From assembly GCF_000308655.1 (NCBI RefSeq), contig NZ_BAGC01000039.1, positions 1 through 64,000 on the forward strand: DNA of 64,000 nucleotides. Direction: 5' to 3'. The position numbers and the translations under genes are program-made. The notes under the pieces were generated by a model that worked only from the letters and a program-made list of their open reading frames with translations, was not told where the DNA came from and searched no databases. This document shows, piece after piece, positions 1 through 9,009 of this stretch (position 1 is the first letter of the stretch; each line of letters begins with the position of its first letter). This DNA comes from Nocardia niigatensis NBRC 100131 (lineage in GTDB: Bacteria; Actinomycetota; Actinomycetes; Mycobacteriales; Mycobacteriaceae).

Positions 1-1
1 G

Positions 2-97
2 GCTGACACCCGCTCCCCACGCGGCGATCGGCGCGCGCCGAGCGATGCGTCGACCGCCGCCTGCCTCGACGAGCTCGACCGCAACGTCCCCGGCTGA
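2..97 (+). CDS. Possible C-terminal end of a protein running in from the left edge
   Basis: A frame open from base 2 ends in TGA at 95-97 and would encode about 31 residues finishing LDELDRNVPG. It converges on rsmB, whose stop lies 40 bases further on. The piece is short and GC-rich, so it may be chance. No family can be recognised. A 14-base repeat (1-14 and 92-105) brackets it. Confidence 0.25.
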   Translation, partial: ADTRSPRGDRRAPSDASTAACLDELDRNVPG

Positions 98-134
98 CAC
101 CCGCTGCGGACCGGAACACGATGAGCGCCGGAAA

Positions 135-2222
135 TTATTGCGGCTGAAGGGGTTTGCGCAAGGCGGCGAGGAACATGGCGTCGGTGCCGTGGCGGTGGGG
201 CCACAGTTGGGCGCCGGGGCCGTCGCCCAGTTCCGGGACGCCCGGGAGCAGGTCGCGGGTGTCGAGTTGTTCCGCGCCGGTGCGGCGGACCAGGTCGGCG
301 ACCACGGAGACCGTCTCCGGGAGGTGCGGGGAACAGGTGGAGTAGACCACGACGCCGCCGGGGCGGACGAGATCCCATGCGGCGGTAAGGAGTTCACGCT
401 GCAGGGTGACCAGGTCGCGGACGTCGGAGGGCTGACGGCGCCAGCGGGCCTCCGGGCGGCGGCGCAGCGCGCCCAGGCCGGTGCAGGGGGCGTCGACCAG
501 GATGCGGTCGAAGCCCGGGGTCAGGCCGCTGTCGCGGCCGTCTGCGACATGAACGTCGACGGGCATGCCGCGGGTGGCCTGGCGGACCAGGTCGGCGCGG
601 TGCTCGGCGGGTTCCACGGCATCGACGCGGAAACCGTCGATATCGGCGATCGCGGCCAGCAGAGCGGTCTTTCCGCCCGGGCCGGCGCACAGGTCCAGCC
701 AGCGTCCGGTGTCGGCGCCTTCGAGCGGCGCGCGGGTGACGGCCAGGGCGACCAGCTGGCTGCCCTCGTCCTGGACGGCGGCCATGCCCTCGCGGACCGG
801 TTCCAGCTTCGCCGGGTCCCCGCCCTCGAGGTACACCGCGTACGGCGACCAGCGGCCTTCCTCGCCACCGGTGACCAGAGCCAGTTCCTCGGCGGTGATG
901 TCGCCGGGCCGGGCCACCAGGTGCACGGCGGGCCGGGCGTCGTCGGCCTCGAGCACCTCGCGCAGCTCGCCCGCCCGCGCGCCCAGCGCATCCGCGAACG
1001 CCTGCGCGATCCACACGGGATGCGCGAACTCGAAGGCCAAGTGCCCCAGCGGATCCCGCGGCGCGAGTCGTTCCACCCACTCCTCGGCCGTATGCTCGGC
1101 CACCCGCCGCAGCACGGCGTTCACGAATCCGGCCCGCCCCTGCCCGTACTCGGCCCGCACCAGCGCCACCGACGTATCGACCGCGGCGTGCGCCCCGATC
1201 CGGGTCCGCAGCAGCTGATACGTGCCCAGCCGCAACGCATCCAGCAGCGGCCCGTCGATCTCGTCGACGCCGCGCCCCGCGCATTCCGCGATGACCGCGT
1301 CCAGCAAACCCTGGGACCGCGCGGCCCCATAGGTCAACTCGGTGGCCAGCGCCGCGTCCCGCCCGCTGATCTTCCGCTCCCGCAACAGCCCCGGCAGCAC
1401 CAGGTTCGCGTAGGCATCCCGCTCCCGCACGGCCCGCAGCACATCCCGCGCCACCACCCGCACCGGATCGGCACCCGCCGCCCGCTCTGCCCGCCGGGCC
1501 GCCGCATTGCTCATCTCGCCACCGCGCGCCTCCGACGAGCCCCGTTTCGAGCCCCGATCCCCTTGCCGCGCAGCCTTTTCAGGATCGAACGAGCCACCCC
1601 GCCCGCCGCCACGACCATCCCCCACCGACCGTTTCGACCCCGAACCACGCTCGCCCGCAGGGAATCCCCCACGCCGGTCGTCATCCCGGCGATCGCCGGC
1701 GCGGCCGCCTCCGGAGCGGTCCCAGCTGCCGCCGGCGGATCGGTCGCGGCCGGGGGACGTGTCCCGATCCTGCCGCCCGTCGCCGAAGGAGCGCCCGCGG
1801 CCCGCGCCGGGCCCGTAGCCGTCGCGACCGCGAAGGCCACCCTCCGATCGGTTCGAACCCGAATTCTGTTCCCTCGCGGGCCGTTCACCCCGACCGAAGC
1901 CCGCGCGCTGTTGCTCGCCGCCCGCCCCACGGGATCCGGAGGATCGGGTCGGGCCAGACTCGCCGGAGGCGGAGCGGCGGAAGCCGCGGCGCTGATCGCT
2001 CTCGCCGGACTGTCCACCACGCGAGCTCGCGCCGCGGGCGTCGTCGGTTCGGGAGCCGCGGCGCTGATCGTCCTGGGATCGGTCGCTTCCGCGCGATGCG
2101 CCGGAGTCGGCGGCCGAACCCGAGGCGGAGCGGCGGAAGCCGCGGCGTGGGGTGTCGCCGGACTGCGCGCGATCGCCCTTGTGCGAGTCGCGGTCGCGGC
2201 CTTCGCCTTCCGGGCGGGTCAC
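135..2222 (-). CDS. rsmB: 16S rRNA (cytosine-5) methyltransferase, RsmB/Sun family, with long disordered N-terminus
   Basis: Predicted to methylate a cytosine in 16S rRNA using S-adenosylmethionine. The 695-residue product has about 235 N-terminal residues of Arg/Gly/Ser/Asp-rich low-complexity sequence, then a NusB-like RNA-binding domain and the Rossmann methyltransferase domain. The SAM motif [11 protein letters not shown], the catalytic-loop motif DAPCTGLG and the second cysteine motif YSTCSPH are all visible. The GTG start overlaps the fmt stop (GTGA), which points to translational coupling and supports translation of the extension. An internal ATG at 1514 would give a 459-residue protein of normal family length and is the main alternative start. 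A 26-base stretch of the extension is repeated (1967-1992 and 2122-2147), so it has probably grown by duplication. Confidence 0.93.
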   Translation of the reverse strand: MTRPEGEGRDRDSHKGDRAQSGDTPRRGFRRSASGSAADSGASRGSDRSQDDQRRGSRTDDARGASSRGGQSGESDQRRGFRRSASGESGPTRSSGSRGAGGEQQRAGFGRGERPAREQNSGSNRSEGGLRGRDGYGPGAGRGRSFGDGRQDRDTSPGRDRSAGGSWDRSGGGRAGDRRDDDRRGGFPAGERGSGSKRSVGDGRGGGRGGSFDPEKAARQGDRGSKRGSSEARGGEMSNAAARRAERAAGADPVRVVARDVLRAVRERDAYANLVLPGLLRERKISGRDAALATELTYGAARSQGLLDAVIAECAGRGVDEIDGPLLDALRLGTYQLLRTRIGAHAAVDTSVALVRAEYGQGRAGFVNAVLRRVAEHTAEEWVERLAPRDPLGHLAFEFAHPVWIAQAFADALGARAGELREVLEADDARPAVHLVARPGDITAEELALVTGGEEGRWSPYAVYLEGGDPAKLEPVREGMAAVQDEGSQLVALAVTRAPLEGADTGRWLDLCAGPGGKTALLAAIADIDGFRVDAVEPAEHRADLVRQATRGMPVDVHVADGRDSGLTPGFDRILVDAPCTGLGALRRRPEARWRRQPSDVRDLVTLQRELLTAAWDLVRPGGVVVYSTCSPHLPETVSVVADLVRRTGAEQLDTRDLLPGVPELGDGPGAQLWPHRHGTDAMFLAALRKPLQPQ

Positions 2223-3142
2223 TCGATCACCGTGCCCGGCTCGAGGCGGGCGCCACGGGCCCAGTCCAGGGCGGGCATCATCCGTTTGCCCGGGGGTTGG
2301 ACCTGGGTGAGGCGGACCGCGGTGGTGGCGGTGCCGAGGTAGGCGCCGGTCTTGCGGATGTCGATGGTGCCGGCGGGGAGGGTCTCCTCGACCAGTTCGA
2401 CAGGACCGAGTTTGATGCGCTTGCCGTCGATTTCGGTCCAGGCGCCGGGGGCGGGGGTGACCGCGCGGATGCGCCGGTCGATGGCGAGGGCGGGCTGGTT
2501 CCAGCGAATGCGGCCGGCCTCGGGTTCCACCTTGGGGGCGTAGGAGATGCCGTCCAGGGGCTGCGGAATCGCTTGCAGGGTACCGTCTTCCACGCCGTCG
2601 AGGGTGGATTCCAGCAGGACCGCCCCGCTCTCGGCGAGCCGCTCCAGCAGGGTGCCCGAGGTGTCGCCGACGGCGATGCGCTCGGTCATGGTGCCGTAGA
2701 CCGGGCCGGTGTCGAGGCCCTTCTCGATGCGGAAGGTCGAGGCGCCGGTGAACTCGTCACCGGCGAGAATGGCGGCCTGCACGGGCGCGGCCCCGCGCCA
2801 GGCGGGCAGCAGTGAGAAGTGCAGGTTGATCCAGCCGTACCGGGGAATGTCGAGCACCGGCTCGGGCAGCAGCGCGCCGTAGGCCACCACCGGGCAGCAA
2901 TCGGGCGCCAAAGCCGTGAGCTGCTCGATGAATTCGGGCTCCGAAGGCCGCTTGGGCGTGAACACGGGAATCCCGTGCTCATCGGCCAGCAGGCCGATGG
3001 GCGAGCGGGTGATCTTGCGGCCGCGTCCGGCCACCGCGTCCGGCCGGGTCACCACCCCGACCACCTCGTGCCTGGAGGATTCGATGAGCCGCCGCAGCGA
3101 CGGCACCGCCGGTTCGGGGGTTCCCGCGAATACCAGACGCAT
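2219..3142 (-). CDS. fmt: Methionyl-tRNA formyltransferase
   Basis: Formylates initiator Met-tRNA using 10-formyltetrahydrofolate. The product is 307 residues starting [10 protein letters not shown]. The catalytic signature [13 protein letters not shown] and the segment GLDTGPV are conserved, followed by the C-terminal OB-like domain. I chose the ATG at 3142 because it begins the conserved N-terminus and lies just after the def stop. Upstream codons in the same frame are low-complexity and overlap def. The gene sits between def and rsmB, the usual actinobacterial arrangement pairing formylation with deformylation. Confidence 0.96.
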   Translation of the reverse strand: MRLVFAGTPEPAVPSLRRLIESSRHEVVGVVTRPDAVAGRGRKITRSPIGLLADEHGIPVFTPKRPSEPEFIEQLTALAPDCCPVVAYGALLPEPVLDIPRYGWINLHFSLLPAWRGAAPVQAAILAGDEFTGASTFRIEKGLDTGPVYGTMTERIAVGDTSGTLLERLAESGAVLLESTLDGVEDGTLQAIPQPLDGISYAPKVEPEAGRIRWNQPALAIDRRIRAVTPAPGAWTEIDGKRIKLGPVELVEETLPAGTIDIRKTGAYLGTATTAVRLTQVQPPGKRMMPALDWARGARLEPGTVIE

Positions 3143-3143
3143 A

Positions 3144-3716
3144 TCAGCGGCTCCGTTCCCGGTCACCGGCCGCCGCGCGGCGTCCGCCGCCGATCTCGGA
3201 CGCCGGCAACACCGTGACTCCCTGTGTGAACCAACCCGATTCCCGGATGGTGCGCATGGCCTCCTTGCGCGAGGCCGACTCCAGCCGCTGCAGGAACAGC
3301 ACCCCGTCGAGGTGATCGGTCTCGTGCTGCACACAGCGCGCGAGCAGTCCCTCCGCGCGGAATTCGACGGGCTTGCCGTCCATGTCGACCCCGCGCGCGA
3401 GCACGGTCAGCGGGCGCGTCACGTCGAAGCGCACGCCGGGAATCGACAGGCAGCCCTCCGGCCCGGTCTGGGTCTCGTCACCGACCACCTCGAAAACGGG
3501 GTTGATCAGATGTCCCTGCGCGTCGCCGGTGTCGTACACGAATACCCGCAGCCCGACCCCGATCTGCGGGGCCGCCATGCCGACGCCTCCGCTCTCGTAC
3601 ATGGTGTCGATGAGGTCGGTGACCAGCTGGCGCACCTCCCGGTCGAACGTCTCGACCTCCGCCGCGCGGGCGCGCAGGATCGGATCGCCGAACAGGCGGA
3701 CAGGCTGGATGGTCAC
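3144..3716 (-). CDS. def: Peptide deformylase
   Basis: Removes the formyl group from the N-terminal methionine of new proteins and is a metal-dependent enzyme. All three family motifs are present in the 190-residue product: [18 protein letters not shown] (metal-ligand Cys) and QHETDHLDG (two metal-ligand His and the catalytic Glu). A C-terminal tail of about 20 residues is Arg- and Ala-rich. It is the first gene of the def-fmt-rsmB group and is one base from fmt. Confidence 0.96.
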   Translation of the reverse strand: MTIQPVRLFGDPILRARAAEVETFDREVRQLVTDLIDTMYESGGVGMAAPQIGVGLRVFVYDTGDAQGHLINPVFEVVGDETQTGPEGCLSIPGVRFDVTRPLTVLARGVDMDGKPVEFRAEGLLARCVQHETDHLDGVLFLQRLESASRKEAMRTIRESGWFTQGVTVLPASEIGGGRRAAAGDRERSR

Positions 3717-3780
3717 GGGCAGCTCCCGATAGCGAACGAATACGGTCGTCTCATTTTACGGACGCCCGTGACCACCCTGA

Positions 3781-4800
3781 TCAGGAATGCGCCGCCAACA
3801 CGACATCGCTGATGCCGGTGCCCAGCGCGACCGGCACGCAGTCCGGTATCACGGGGTGCGCGGGATCGAGCAGATTGACCACCAGCCGCTGCACGAACGG
3901 GTCGTACACCAGGTGGAAATGCCCGGTCAGGTCCTCCGCGCACTGCTCCTGCAGCACGATGTTGGTGGCGCCCGCGCCATGCAGCGCGATATTGGTGTTG
4001 GGCTGGATCATTTCATCGACGCGGCTGCCGATCGTCGTGTATTTCACACCGGACACCGTGTCGCCGCCCGCGTTCAGGTCCTTGATGAACGGCGATCCGG
4101 CCGCCTGTTGAATGGCGGCGGTGGAGGACCCCATCTCCACGAGCTTGTAGATGCCCGGCACCGCGTCGGCGATCGGTACCAGCCCGTACATGATCCCGCC
4201 GTAGCTGGGCGAGGCCAGGCCGATCCACTGGCCGACCTTCGGCGCGCCGCCGAGCTTGTTGATCCAGTAGCGGGTCACGCTGGCGCCCTGCGAGAAGCCG
4301 ACCAGATCGACCTGGGTGGCCCCGGTCGCGGCGAGCACCTGATCGACGAAGGTGCCGATCTGCGCGGAGCTGGCCCACACGTCCTCGGTGCCGTAGGTGT
4401 CCTTGCCGGGTTTGCCGCCGTAGTTGAGGGCGAACACGCAGATCCCGGCCTGGGCCAGCAGTGGGCTGATGCCCGACCAGTCGGAGTAGGCCGAGGAGTC
4501 GGTGCCGTGTGCGAGCACCACCGGGCGCGGATGCTCCGCGGTCGGTTTGCAGCCGAAGTCGTTGGCGCCCTGGGGCGCCGCGTCCGGATGCTCCTTCAGA
4601 TAGCGGGCCGCCGCCAGATGTTCGGTCTGCGGCGGCCCCTGTTGCGCCGGTACCTGCAGTACCGGATTCACGGACGGCTCGGCCTGTGCGTACGTCCCCG
4701 TCGGTGTGGCGGCCGTACCGATCACGGCGGCCGCCAGCGCCATCACCCCCACCGGTGCCACGCGGCGCAGTGCGCGAGTCCGGCTCCTCTGTTGTCCCAT
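3781..4800 (-). CDS. Secreted lipase/esterase, alpha/beta-hydrolase fold
   Basis: A predicted exported triacylglycerol lipase of the actinobacterial lipase class 2 type. The N-terminus has a basic region (RSRTRALRR), a hydrophobic core and a likely signal-peptidase site after AQA near residue 40. The oxyanion segment VVLAHGTDSS, the nucleophile elbow GFSQGAS and a late His (GHFHL) support the fold. The 339-residue start given here begins MGQQRS. An ATG 33 bases upstream is also open. Both start codons lie inside copies of a 16-base repeat (see the regulatory entry), so the real start could be further downstream. The gene is monocistronic. Confidence 0.85.
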   Translation of the reverse strand: MGQQRSRTRALRRVAPVGVMALAAAVIGTAATPTGTYAQAEPSVNPVLQVPAQQGPPQTEHLAAARYLKEHPDAAPQGANDFGCKPTAEHPRPVVLAHGTDSSAYSDWSGISPLLAQAGICVFALNYGGKPGKDTYGTEDVWASSAQIGTFVDQVLAATGATQVDLVGFSQGASVTRYWINKLGGAPKVGQWIGLASPSYGGIMYGLVPIADAVPGIYKLVEMGSSTAAIQQAAGSPFIKDLNAGGDTVSGVKYTTIGSRVDEMIQPNTNIALHGAGATNIVLQEQCAEDLTGHFHLVYDPFVQRLVVNLLDPAHPVIPDCVPVALGTGISDVVLAAHS

Positions 4801-4840
4801 GTCACAAGATCGCATGGGGCGCTTTTGTCCCATGTCACAA
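4792..4840 (-). promoter_or_regulatory. Tandem 16-bp operator-like repeats at the lipase start
   Basis: The 16-mer TTGTGACATGGGACAA (minus strand) occurs identically at 4792-4807 and 4825-4840. The copies are 33 bp apart, close to three helical turns. Each has a partial dyad (TTGT, CATG, ACAA). Their position at the lipase start suggests transcription-factor binding sites. The regulator is unknown. Confidence 0.5.
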
Positions 4841-4893
4841 TCTTCGTCGGAATCAGTCCGAATGTTCCAGCGAGAAGCAGAGTTTCGAGGACA

Positions 4894-5580
4894 TTACTTT
4901 TCGGGTGTGTCGTCCTCGGCGAGGATCCGGTAGAGCGAGCGGCGCGCCTCGGTGAGCACCTCTGCCGCCTTGGCCGCCTGCTCCTGCGTGCCGACGGCGG
5001 CCACCTGGGCGACCGCGCCCATCAGCTGGCCGACCAGTCCGCGCAGGTCCAGGGCCTGATCGCCGACGCCGTCCTTGACCTCCTGCCAGGGATCGCCCAG
5101 ATCGGCGCGGTTGGCCTCGACGTACTCGACCCCGGATTCGGTGAGCTTGGCCGTCTTTCGACCCGACACCTTCTCGATGAGCACCAGACCCTCGTCCTCG
5201 AGCTGCGCGAGCGCGGGGTAGATGGAGCCCGGGCTGGGACGCCAGACATCCTCGCTGCGTTCGCGAATCTGCTGGATCAGCTCGTAGCCGTGCATGGGCC
5301 GCTCCTGCAGCAGCAGGAGGATGGCCGCGCGGACATCGCCGCGGCGGCCGCGCCCGCCCCGGCCACGACCGCGACCGAAGTGCGGACCGGGTCCGAACCC
5401 GGGACCGAAGTCCGGGCCGAAGCCGCGGCCGTGGCCGTGGCGGTGCGGACCGAAGTCGCCGCCGCGCGGGCCACGCGGGCCGCCGCGACGCATCCGCGGA
5501 TGTTCGGGGCCCTGCTGCTCTTCGGCGCGCAGTCGCCGCCAGGGGCCGCGGCCCCGTTCGATGTTGTCCATGTGTTCCAT
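4894..5580 (-). CDS. PadR-family transcriptional regulator with Gly/Arg/His-rich N-terminus
   Basis: A 228-residue DNA-binding protein. Residues 1-80 are Gly/Arg/Pro/His/Phe-rich (repeats such as GFGPDFGPGFGPG). A PadR winged helix follows (RGDVRAAILLLLQERPMHGYELIQQI, then SPGSIYPALAQLEDEGLV), and then a C-terminal helical dimerisation region. PadR proteins usually repress themselves and a neighbouring gene, and a dyad upstream (5621-5638) fits autoregulation. The partner is unclear, since the adjacent genes are a divergent-acting lipase and a HAD phosphatase. The Gly-rich prefix resembles those of some actinobacterial PadR regulators. Its role is unknown. Confidence 0.88.
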   Translation of the reverse strand: MEHMDNIERGRGPWRRLRAEEQQGPEHPRMRRGGPRGPRGGDFGPHRHGHGRGFGPDFGPGFGPGPHFGRGRGRGGRGRRGDVRAAILLLLQERPMHGYELIQQIRERSEDVWRPSPGSIYPALAQLEDEGLVLIEKVSGRKTAKLTESGVEYVEANRADLGDPWQEVKDGVGDQALDLRGLVGQLMGAVAQVAAVGTQEQAAKAAEVLTEARRSLYRILAEDDTPEK

Positions 5581-5620
5581 GGTCGTGCCTCCTTCAAGGC
5601 TCGTCGTTGTGTTTGTTACT

Positions 5621-5638
5621 ATCGACGATATATCGACA
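5621..5638 (-). promoter_or_regulatory. PadR-type operator upstream of the PadR gene
   Basis: The AT-rich sequence ATCGACGATATATCGACA contains the palindrome CGATATATCG (5626-5635) flanked by repeated TCGAC/ATCGA half-sites. It lies about 45 bases upstream of the PadR start in an otherwise GC-rich region. PadR regulators commonly bind AT-rich dyads of this kind, so autorepression is inferred. Confidence 0.5.
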
Positions 5639-5688
5639 ATCTATTTACAACAAGGGTGAGGCGGAACACAAACCGATTGGTTTGGACT

Positions 5689-6378
5689 TTAGGCGGTCAG
5701 CAGCCCGTGGGCACGGACGGCGTCCCACAGCCCCGACGGGCGCTCGACCGTCGGCAGCGGTTCGACCAGGGCGAATGCGCAGCCGAGGGCGGTCGCGCCG
5801 CCGTCGGCCTCGGCGCTGTCGCCGACCATGAGCGCGTTCCCAGGAGTCACCCCGAGGTTGTCGAGCGCCGCTTCGAAGATGCGGATATCGGGCTTCATCG
5901 CGCCGACTTCGAAGGACAGCGCGTAATCGCCGATATATCGATCCCAGCCACGGCCGGTGAAGGCCGGGCGGATGTCGAAGGCGATATTGCTGACCATGCC
6001 GACGTGCACGCCGCTCTCGTACAGGGCCTGCAGCAGCTCGCCGGCGTCCGGATACGGCGTCCACCCGTGCGGATCGAGCAGCAGGTCGTAGACCTGCAGG
6101 GCCTGATCGCGCGGGACGCCGGTCTGTTCGAGGACCTCCAGATAGGCCCGGCGGTGCAGGGCGGGGTCGAGATCCCGGTTCTCCCAGGCATATTGGCCCT
6201 CGGCGTCGAATCGCACGGCCTGACCGACCGGCGCGGTGAGCCGGCGCGTGATCTCGGCGATCTCGTGGGTGTCGAGCGGACGACCGTCGGCGGCGGTGAG
6301 CTGTGCGTCGTGGAATGCGGCCTCCTCGAATCGAAAAACCGTGCCGGAGAAGTCGAACAGCACCGCGTCGATCGCCAT
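5689..6378 (-). CDS. HAD-superfamily hydrolase
   Basis: A 229-residue haloacid-dehalogenase-type phosphatase. Motif I is DFSGT (residues 9-13), where many family members have DxDGT. The second acidic position is replaced by Ser, which is unusual and may affect acid catalysis. A helical cap follows, then motif II (MVSNIAFDIR), motif III Lys (GAMKPDIRIF) and motif IV (LMVGDSAEADGGA). The substrate cannot be predicted. It is encoded between PadR and a divergent ABC ATPase gene, with no obvious operon partner. Confidence 0.88.
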   Translation of the reverse strand: MAIDAVLFDFSGTVFRFEEAAFHDAQLTAADGRPLDTHEIAEITRRLTAPVGQAVRFDAEGQYAWENRDLDPALHRRAYLEVLEQTGVPRDQALQVYDLLLDPHGWTPYPDAGELLQALYESGVHVGMVSNIAFDIRPAFTGRGWDRYIGDYALSFEVGAMKPDIRIFEAALDNLGVTPGNALMVGDSAEADGGATALGCAFALVEPLPTVERPSGLWDAVRAHGLLTA

Positions 6379-6467
6379 GTCGCCACCCTACACAGACCTC
6401 CCGGCCACTGACCGGCCCGCGGAACCTCACTCCTCAACTTGTCTGAGGACTTTGCTACGGTGGGATC

Positions 6468-7265
6468 ATGACGGACCCGGTGCTGAACGTGAACGACGTG
6501 ACGGTGGTGCGCAGCGGAAACCCCATCCTGCAAGGGGTTTCACTCACCGTGCGCGCCGGTGAGCACTGGGCTCTACTGGGCCCCAACGGCGCGGGCAAGA
6601 CGACGCTGCTGCGGATGCTCGGCGCCTTCGAGCATCCGACCCGGGGCAGCGTGGAGGTGCTCGGCGAGCGGCTGGGCCGGGTGGACATGCGCGCCTTGCG
6701 CGCGGGCATCGGCCACGTCGATCCGCGCCACACCCCCAACGGGTCGCTGACCGTGCACGACGTGGTGATCACGGGCGCCACCAATACCGCCGGCCTCATT
6801 CCCCGCCGGCATCCCTCCCCCGCCGAGGTGGCCGAGGCCGACCGGCTGATCGACCTGCTCGGACTGTCCCATCGCCGCGACGCGGACTGGCAGATCCTGT
6901 CCCAGGGCCAGCGCGGCCGCACCCTCATCGCCCGCGCCCTCATGCCCAACCCGCGCCTGCTCCTGCTCGACGAACCGGCCACCGGCCTGGATCTGGCCGG
7001 GCGCGAACAACTTCTGGAGCGCCTCGACATCCTGCAGCGTGCCCACCCCGGCCTCGCCTCGGTCCTGGTGACCCATCACCTGGAAGAACTCCCGCCCGGC
7101 ACCACCCACGCCATGCTGCTACGCGACGGCCGCACGGTCGCCGCGGGCCCGGTCGGCGAGGTGATCACCACTGCCCACATCAGCGCCTGCTTCGACCACC
7201 CGGTCCGCATCGTTCGCGACGAGGGCCGCTGGTCGGTGAGACCCGCTCAGCCGCAACTGAACTGA
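6468..7265 (+). CDS. ABC transporter ATP-binding protein
   Basis: A 265-residue ATPase subunit with Walker A GPNGAGKT (about 38-45), signature LSQGQRGR, Walker B LLLLDEP, D-loop and H-loop (VLVTHHLEEL). No permease or binding-protein gene adjoins it, so the substrate is unknown. Single ATPases of this form occur in actinobacteria without a linked membrane subunit. A short inverted repeat (TCCTCA, 7 nt, TGAGGA at 6431-6449) precedes the start. Confidence 0.9.
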   Translation: MTDPVLNVNDVTVVRSGNPILQGVSLTVRAGEHWALLGPNGAGKTTLLRMLGAFEHPTRGSVEVLGERLGRVDMRALRAGIGHVDPRHTPNGSLTVHDVVITGATNTAGLIPRRHPSPAEVAEADRLIDLLGLSHRRDADWQILSQGQRGRTLIARALMPNPRLLLLDEPATGLDLAGREQLLERLDILQRAHPGLASVLVTHHLEELPPGTTHAMLLRDGRTVAAGPVGEVITTAHISACFDHPVRIVRDEGRWSVRPAQPQLN

Positions 7266-7380
7266 ACCCGCCCAGCGGACGCGATGCGCCCCGTTGCACC
7301 GCACCGACTTCCCCAGGCCCTGGGGGATCGTGCATCGACGATGCTCGACCGATCATCGGAGCGCAGACCGGTCCGAAAGC

Positions 7381-7974
7381 TCAGGTCGCGGGGACGAGGG
7401 AGTCGATCCAGCGTTCCAGGCGCGCACCCTCGGCCGCCATCATGGCCGGGTCGCGGAAGGTATTGGTGAGCAGAGAGATTCCCTGGTAGGCGGCCAGCAG
7501 GGCGACGGCCAGTTCGCGGGAGTCGGTGCGGCCCATGCCGGCGAACTGGGCGTCGATCCAGTCCAGGAGGCCGCGCATGACGTCGGCGAGTTCGCGGTCG
7601 AGGCCGTCGGCGCGTTTGTCGAGTTCGGCGGCGAGAGAGCCCGAGGGGCAACCGAATTGGGCGGCGAGCTCGCGCTGGTCGACCCAGCCGCGCACCAGGG
7701 CCTTCAAACGTTCAGCGGGAGAGTCGAATTGCTCGAGCGCCGCGATGATGTCCTGGGCGGTCCGCGCGTGGGCGCTGATCGCGGCATGGACCAGCTGATC
7801 CTTGGTCTTGAAGTAGTAGTACACATTGCCGACCGGAACGTCGGCGGCGCGCGCGATATCGGCGATGGTGGTCTTCTCCACGCCCTGCTCGTGGAAGACC
7901 TTGGCTGCCGCGTCCGCGAGCCGTTGCCGCTTCCCCGACTTGACGGTCGCCGCGCGCGGCTGTGAGTCAGTCAT
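7381..7974 (-). CDS. TetR-family transcriptional regulator
   Basis: A 197-residue repressor-type protein. The N-terminal helix-turn-helix is clear (TTIADIARAADVPVGNVYYYFKTKDQL, residues about 35-61), and the C-terminus is the ligand-binding helical domain. It is divergent from an NmrA-like oxidoreductase gene across an 80-base intergenic region carrying a perfect dyad. It probably represses that gene and itself until a small molecule binds. Confidence 0.93.
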   Translation of the reverse strand: MTDSQPRAATVKSGKRQRLADAAAKVFHEQGVEKTTIADIARAADVPVGNVYYYFKTKDQLVHAAISAHARTAQDIIAALEQFDSPAERLKALVRGWVDQRELAAQFGCPSGSLAAELDKRADGLDRELADVMRGLLDWIDAQFAGMGRTDSRELAVALLAAYQGISLLTNTFRDPAMMAAEGARLERWIDSLVPAT

Positions 7975-8017
7975 ACGACTAACTATAGACAGCGGCCGGT
8001 CACGTGCTTTATGGTTC

Positions 8018-8039
8018 GAGTTAGTCAGCCAACTAACTC
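8018..8039. promoter_or_regulatory. TetR operator between the divergent tetR and NmrA-like genes
   Basis: A perfect inverted repeat with 8-bp arms, GAGTTAGT (8018-8025) and ACTAACTC (8032-8039), separated by 6 bp. It ends just before the ribosome-binding site of the NmrA-like gene. A further half-site, ACTAACT, lies at 7977-7983 beside the tetR start. The layout fits repression of both divergent genes. Confidence 0.7.
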
Positions 8040-8052
8040 AGGAGTGGGACAG

Positions 8053-8898
8053 ATGATCGTGGTTACCGGAGCGACCGGAAACGTCGGCAGCGCGCTCGTG
8101 CGGGAGCTCGCGGAGGCGGGCGAGCAGGTGGTCGCGGTGTCGCGGGGCGAGAAGCCGGTGGATCTGCCGGAGGGCACCGAGCACCGCCGTGCCGATATCG
8201 GGGAGCTGGACAGCCTGGCCGAGGCGGTGGCGGGTGCGCGGGCATTGTTCCTGCTCATCACCGGCCCGCAGCTGGTCGAGGGACCGGCGGCCGCCGAGGT
8301 CCTGGAAACCGTTGCGGCGGCGGGCGTCCGGCGAGTGGTGTTCCTGTCCTCGCAGGGCGCCGTGACGCGGCCGGGCAGTGACGGCTACGCGCGCACGCTC
8401 GAGTTCGAGAAGGCGCTGGCCGCTTCGGATCTGGAATGGACGGTGCTGCGGCCGGGCGGATTCTTCAGCAATACCTTCGCCTGGATCGAACCGGTGCGGG
8501 CCGGGCGGCTGATTCCGGCGCCGTTCGGGGATGTCGGTCTGCCGCAGGTGGATCCGGCCGATATCGCGGCCGTGGCCGCGGCAGCACTGCGGGAGGACGG
8601 CCACGACCGGCAGGCCTACACGGTGACCGGACCGGAGCTCGTCACCCCGCGGCAGCAGGCGCAGGCGCTGGCGGCGGCGCTGGGCGAGCCGCTACGGTTC
8701 ACGGAGCTGACCCGCGAGCAGGCCAAGGTGAACATGCTGCGGTTCATGCCGGAAGCCGTCGCGGACCACACGCTCACCATCCTCGGCGAGCCGACCCCCG
8801 AGGAGCAGCTGGTCAGTGACGATGTCGAGCGAGTGCTGGGCCGGCGGGCGACCGGATACGCCGAATGGGCGGCCCGGGTGGCTCCCGCCTTCCGATGA
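8053..8898 (+). CDS. NmrA-like NAD(P)-binding oxidoreductase / atypical SDR
   Basis: A 281-residue Rossmann-fold protein starting MIVVTGATGNVGSALV, where GATGNVG is the dinucleotide-binding loop of NmrA-like atypical short-chain dehydrogenases. Relatives include NAD(P)H-dependent quinone or azo reductases and regulatory NmrA proteins. No YxxxK catalytic pair is evident, as usual in this subgroup. The ATG at 8053 has a GGAGTGGG ribosome-binding site 5 bases upstream. The TetR operator precedes that site directly, so induction by a TetR ligand is likely. Confidence 0.88.
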   Translation: MIVVTGATGNVGSALVRELAEAGEQVVAVSRGEKPVDLPEGTEHRRADIGELDSLAEAVAGARALFLLITGPQLVEGPAAAEVLETVAAAGVRRVVFLSSQGAVTRPGSDGYARTLEFEKALAASDLEWTVLRPGGFFSNTFAWIEPVRAGRLIPAPFGDVGLPQVDPADIAAVAAAALREDGHDRQAYTVTGPELVTPRQQAQALAAALGEPLRFTELTREQAKVNMLRFMPEAVADHTLTILGEPTPEEQLVSDDVERVLGRRATGYAEWAARVAPAFR

Positions 8899-9009
8899 AA
8901 CCGGGCGTCGACTCCTGGCAGGCCGAACAGTTCGACGCCGACACGGTTCCGGCCCGCGCGGGCGACACGATCGAGAGGCCGCACCGGTGCGCCGCTTAAT
9001 CTTGTCCGC

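Noticed and set aside
45..2342. A plus-strand frame of 765 codons opposite rsmB
   Set aside because: The minus strand encodes RsmB with its catalytic motifs, and the antisense frame is a compositional shadow.
3787..6411. A plus-strand frame of 874 codons opposite the lipase, PadR and HAD genes
   Set aside because: It crosses three real minus-strand genes and an AT-rich operator, and its product has no coherent domain structure.
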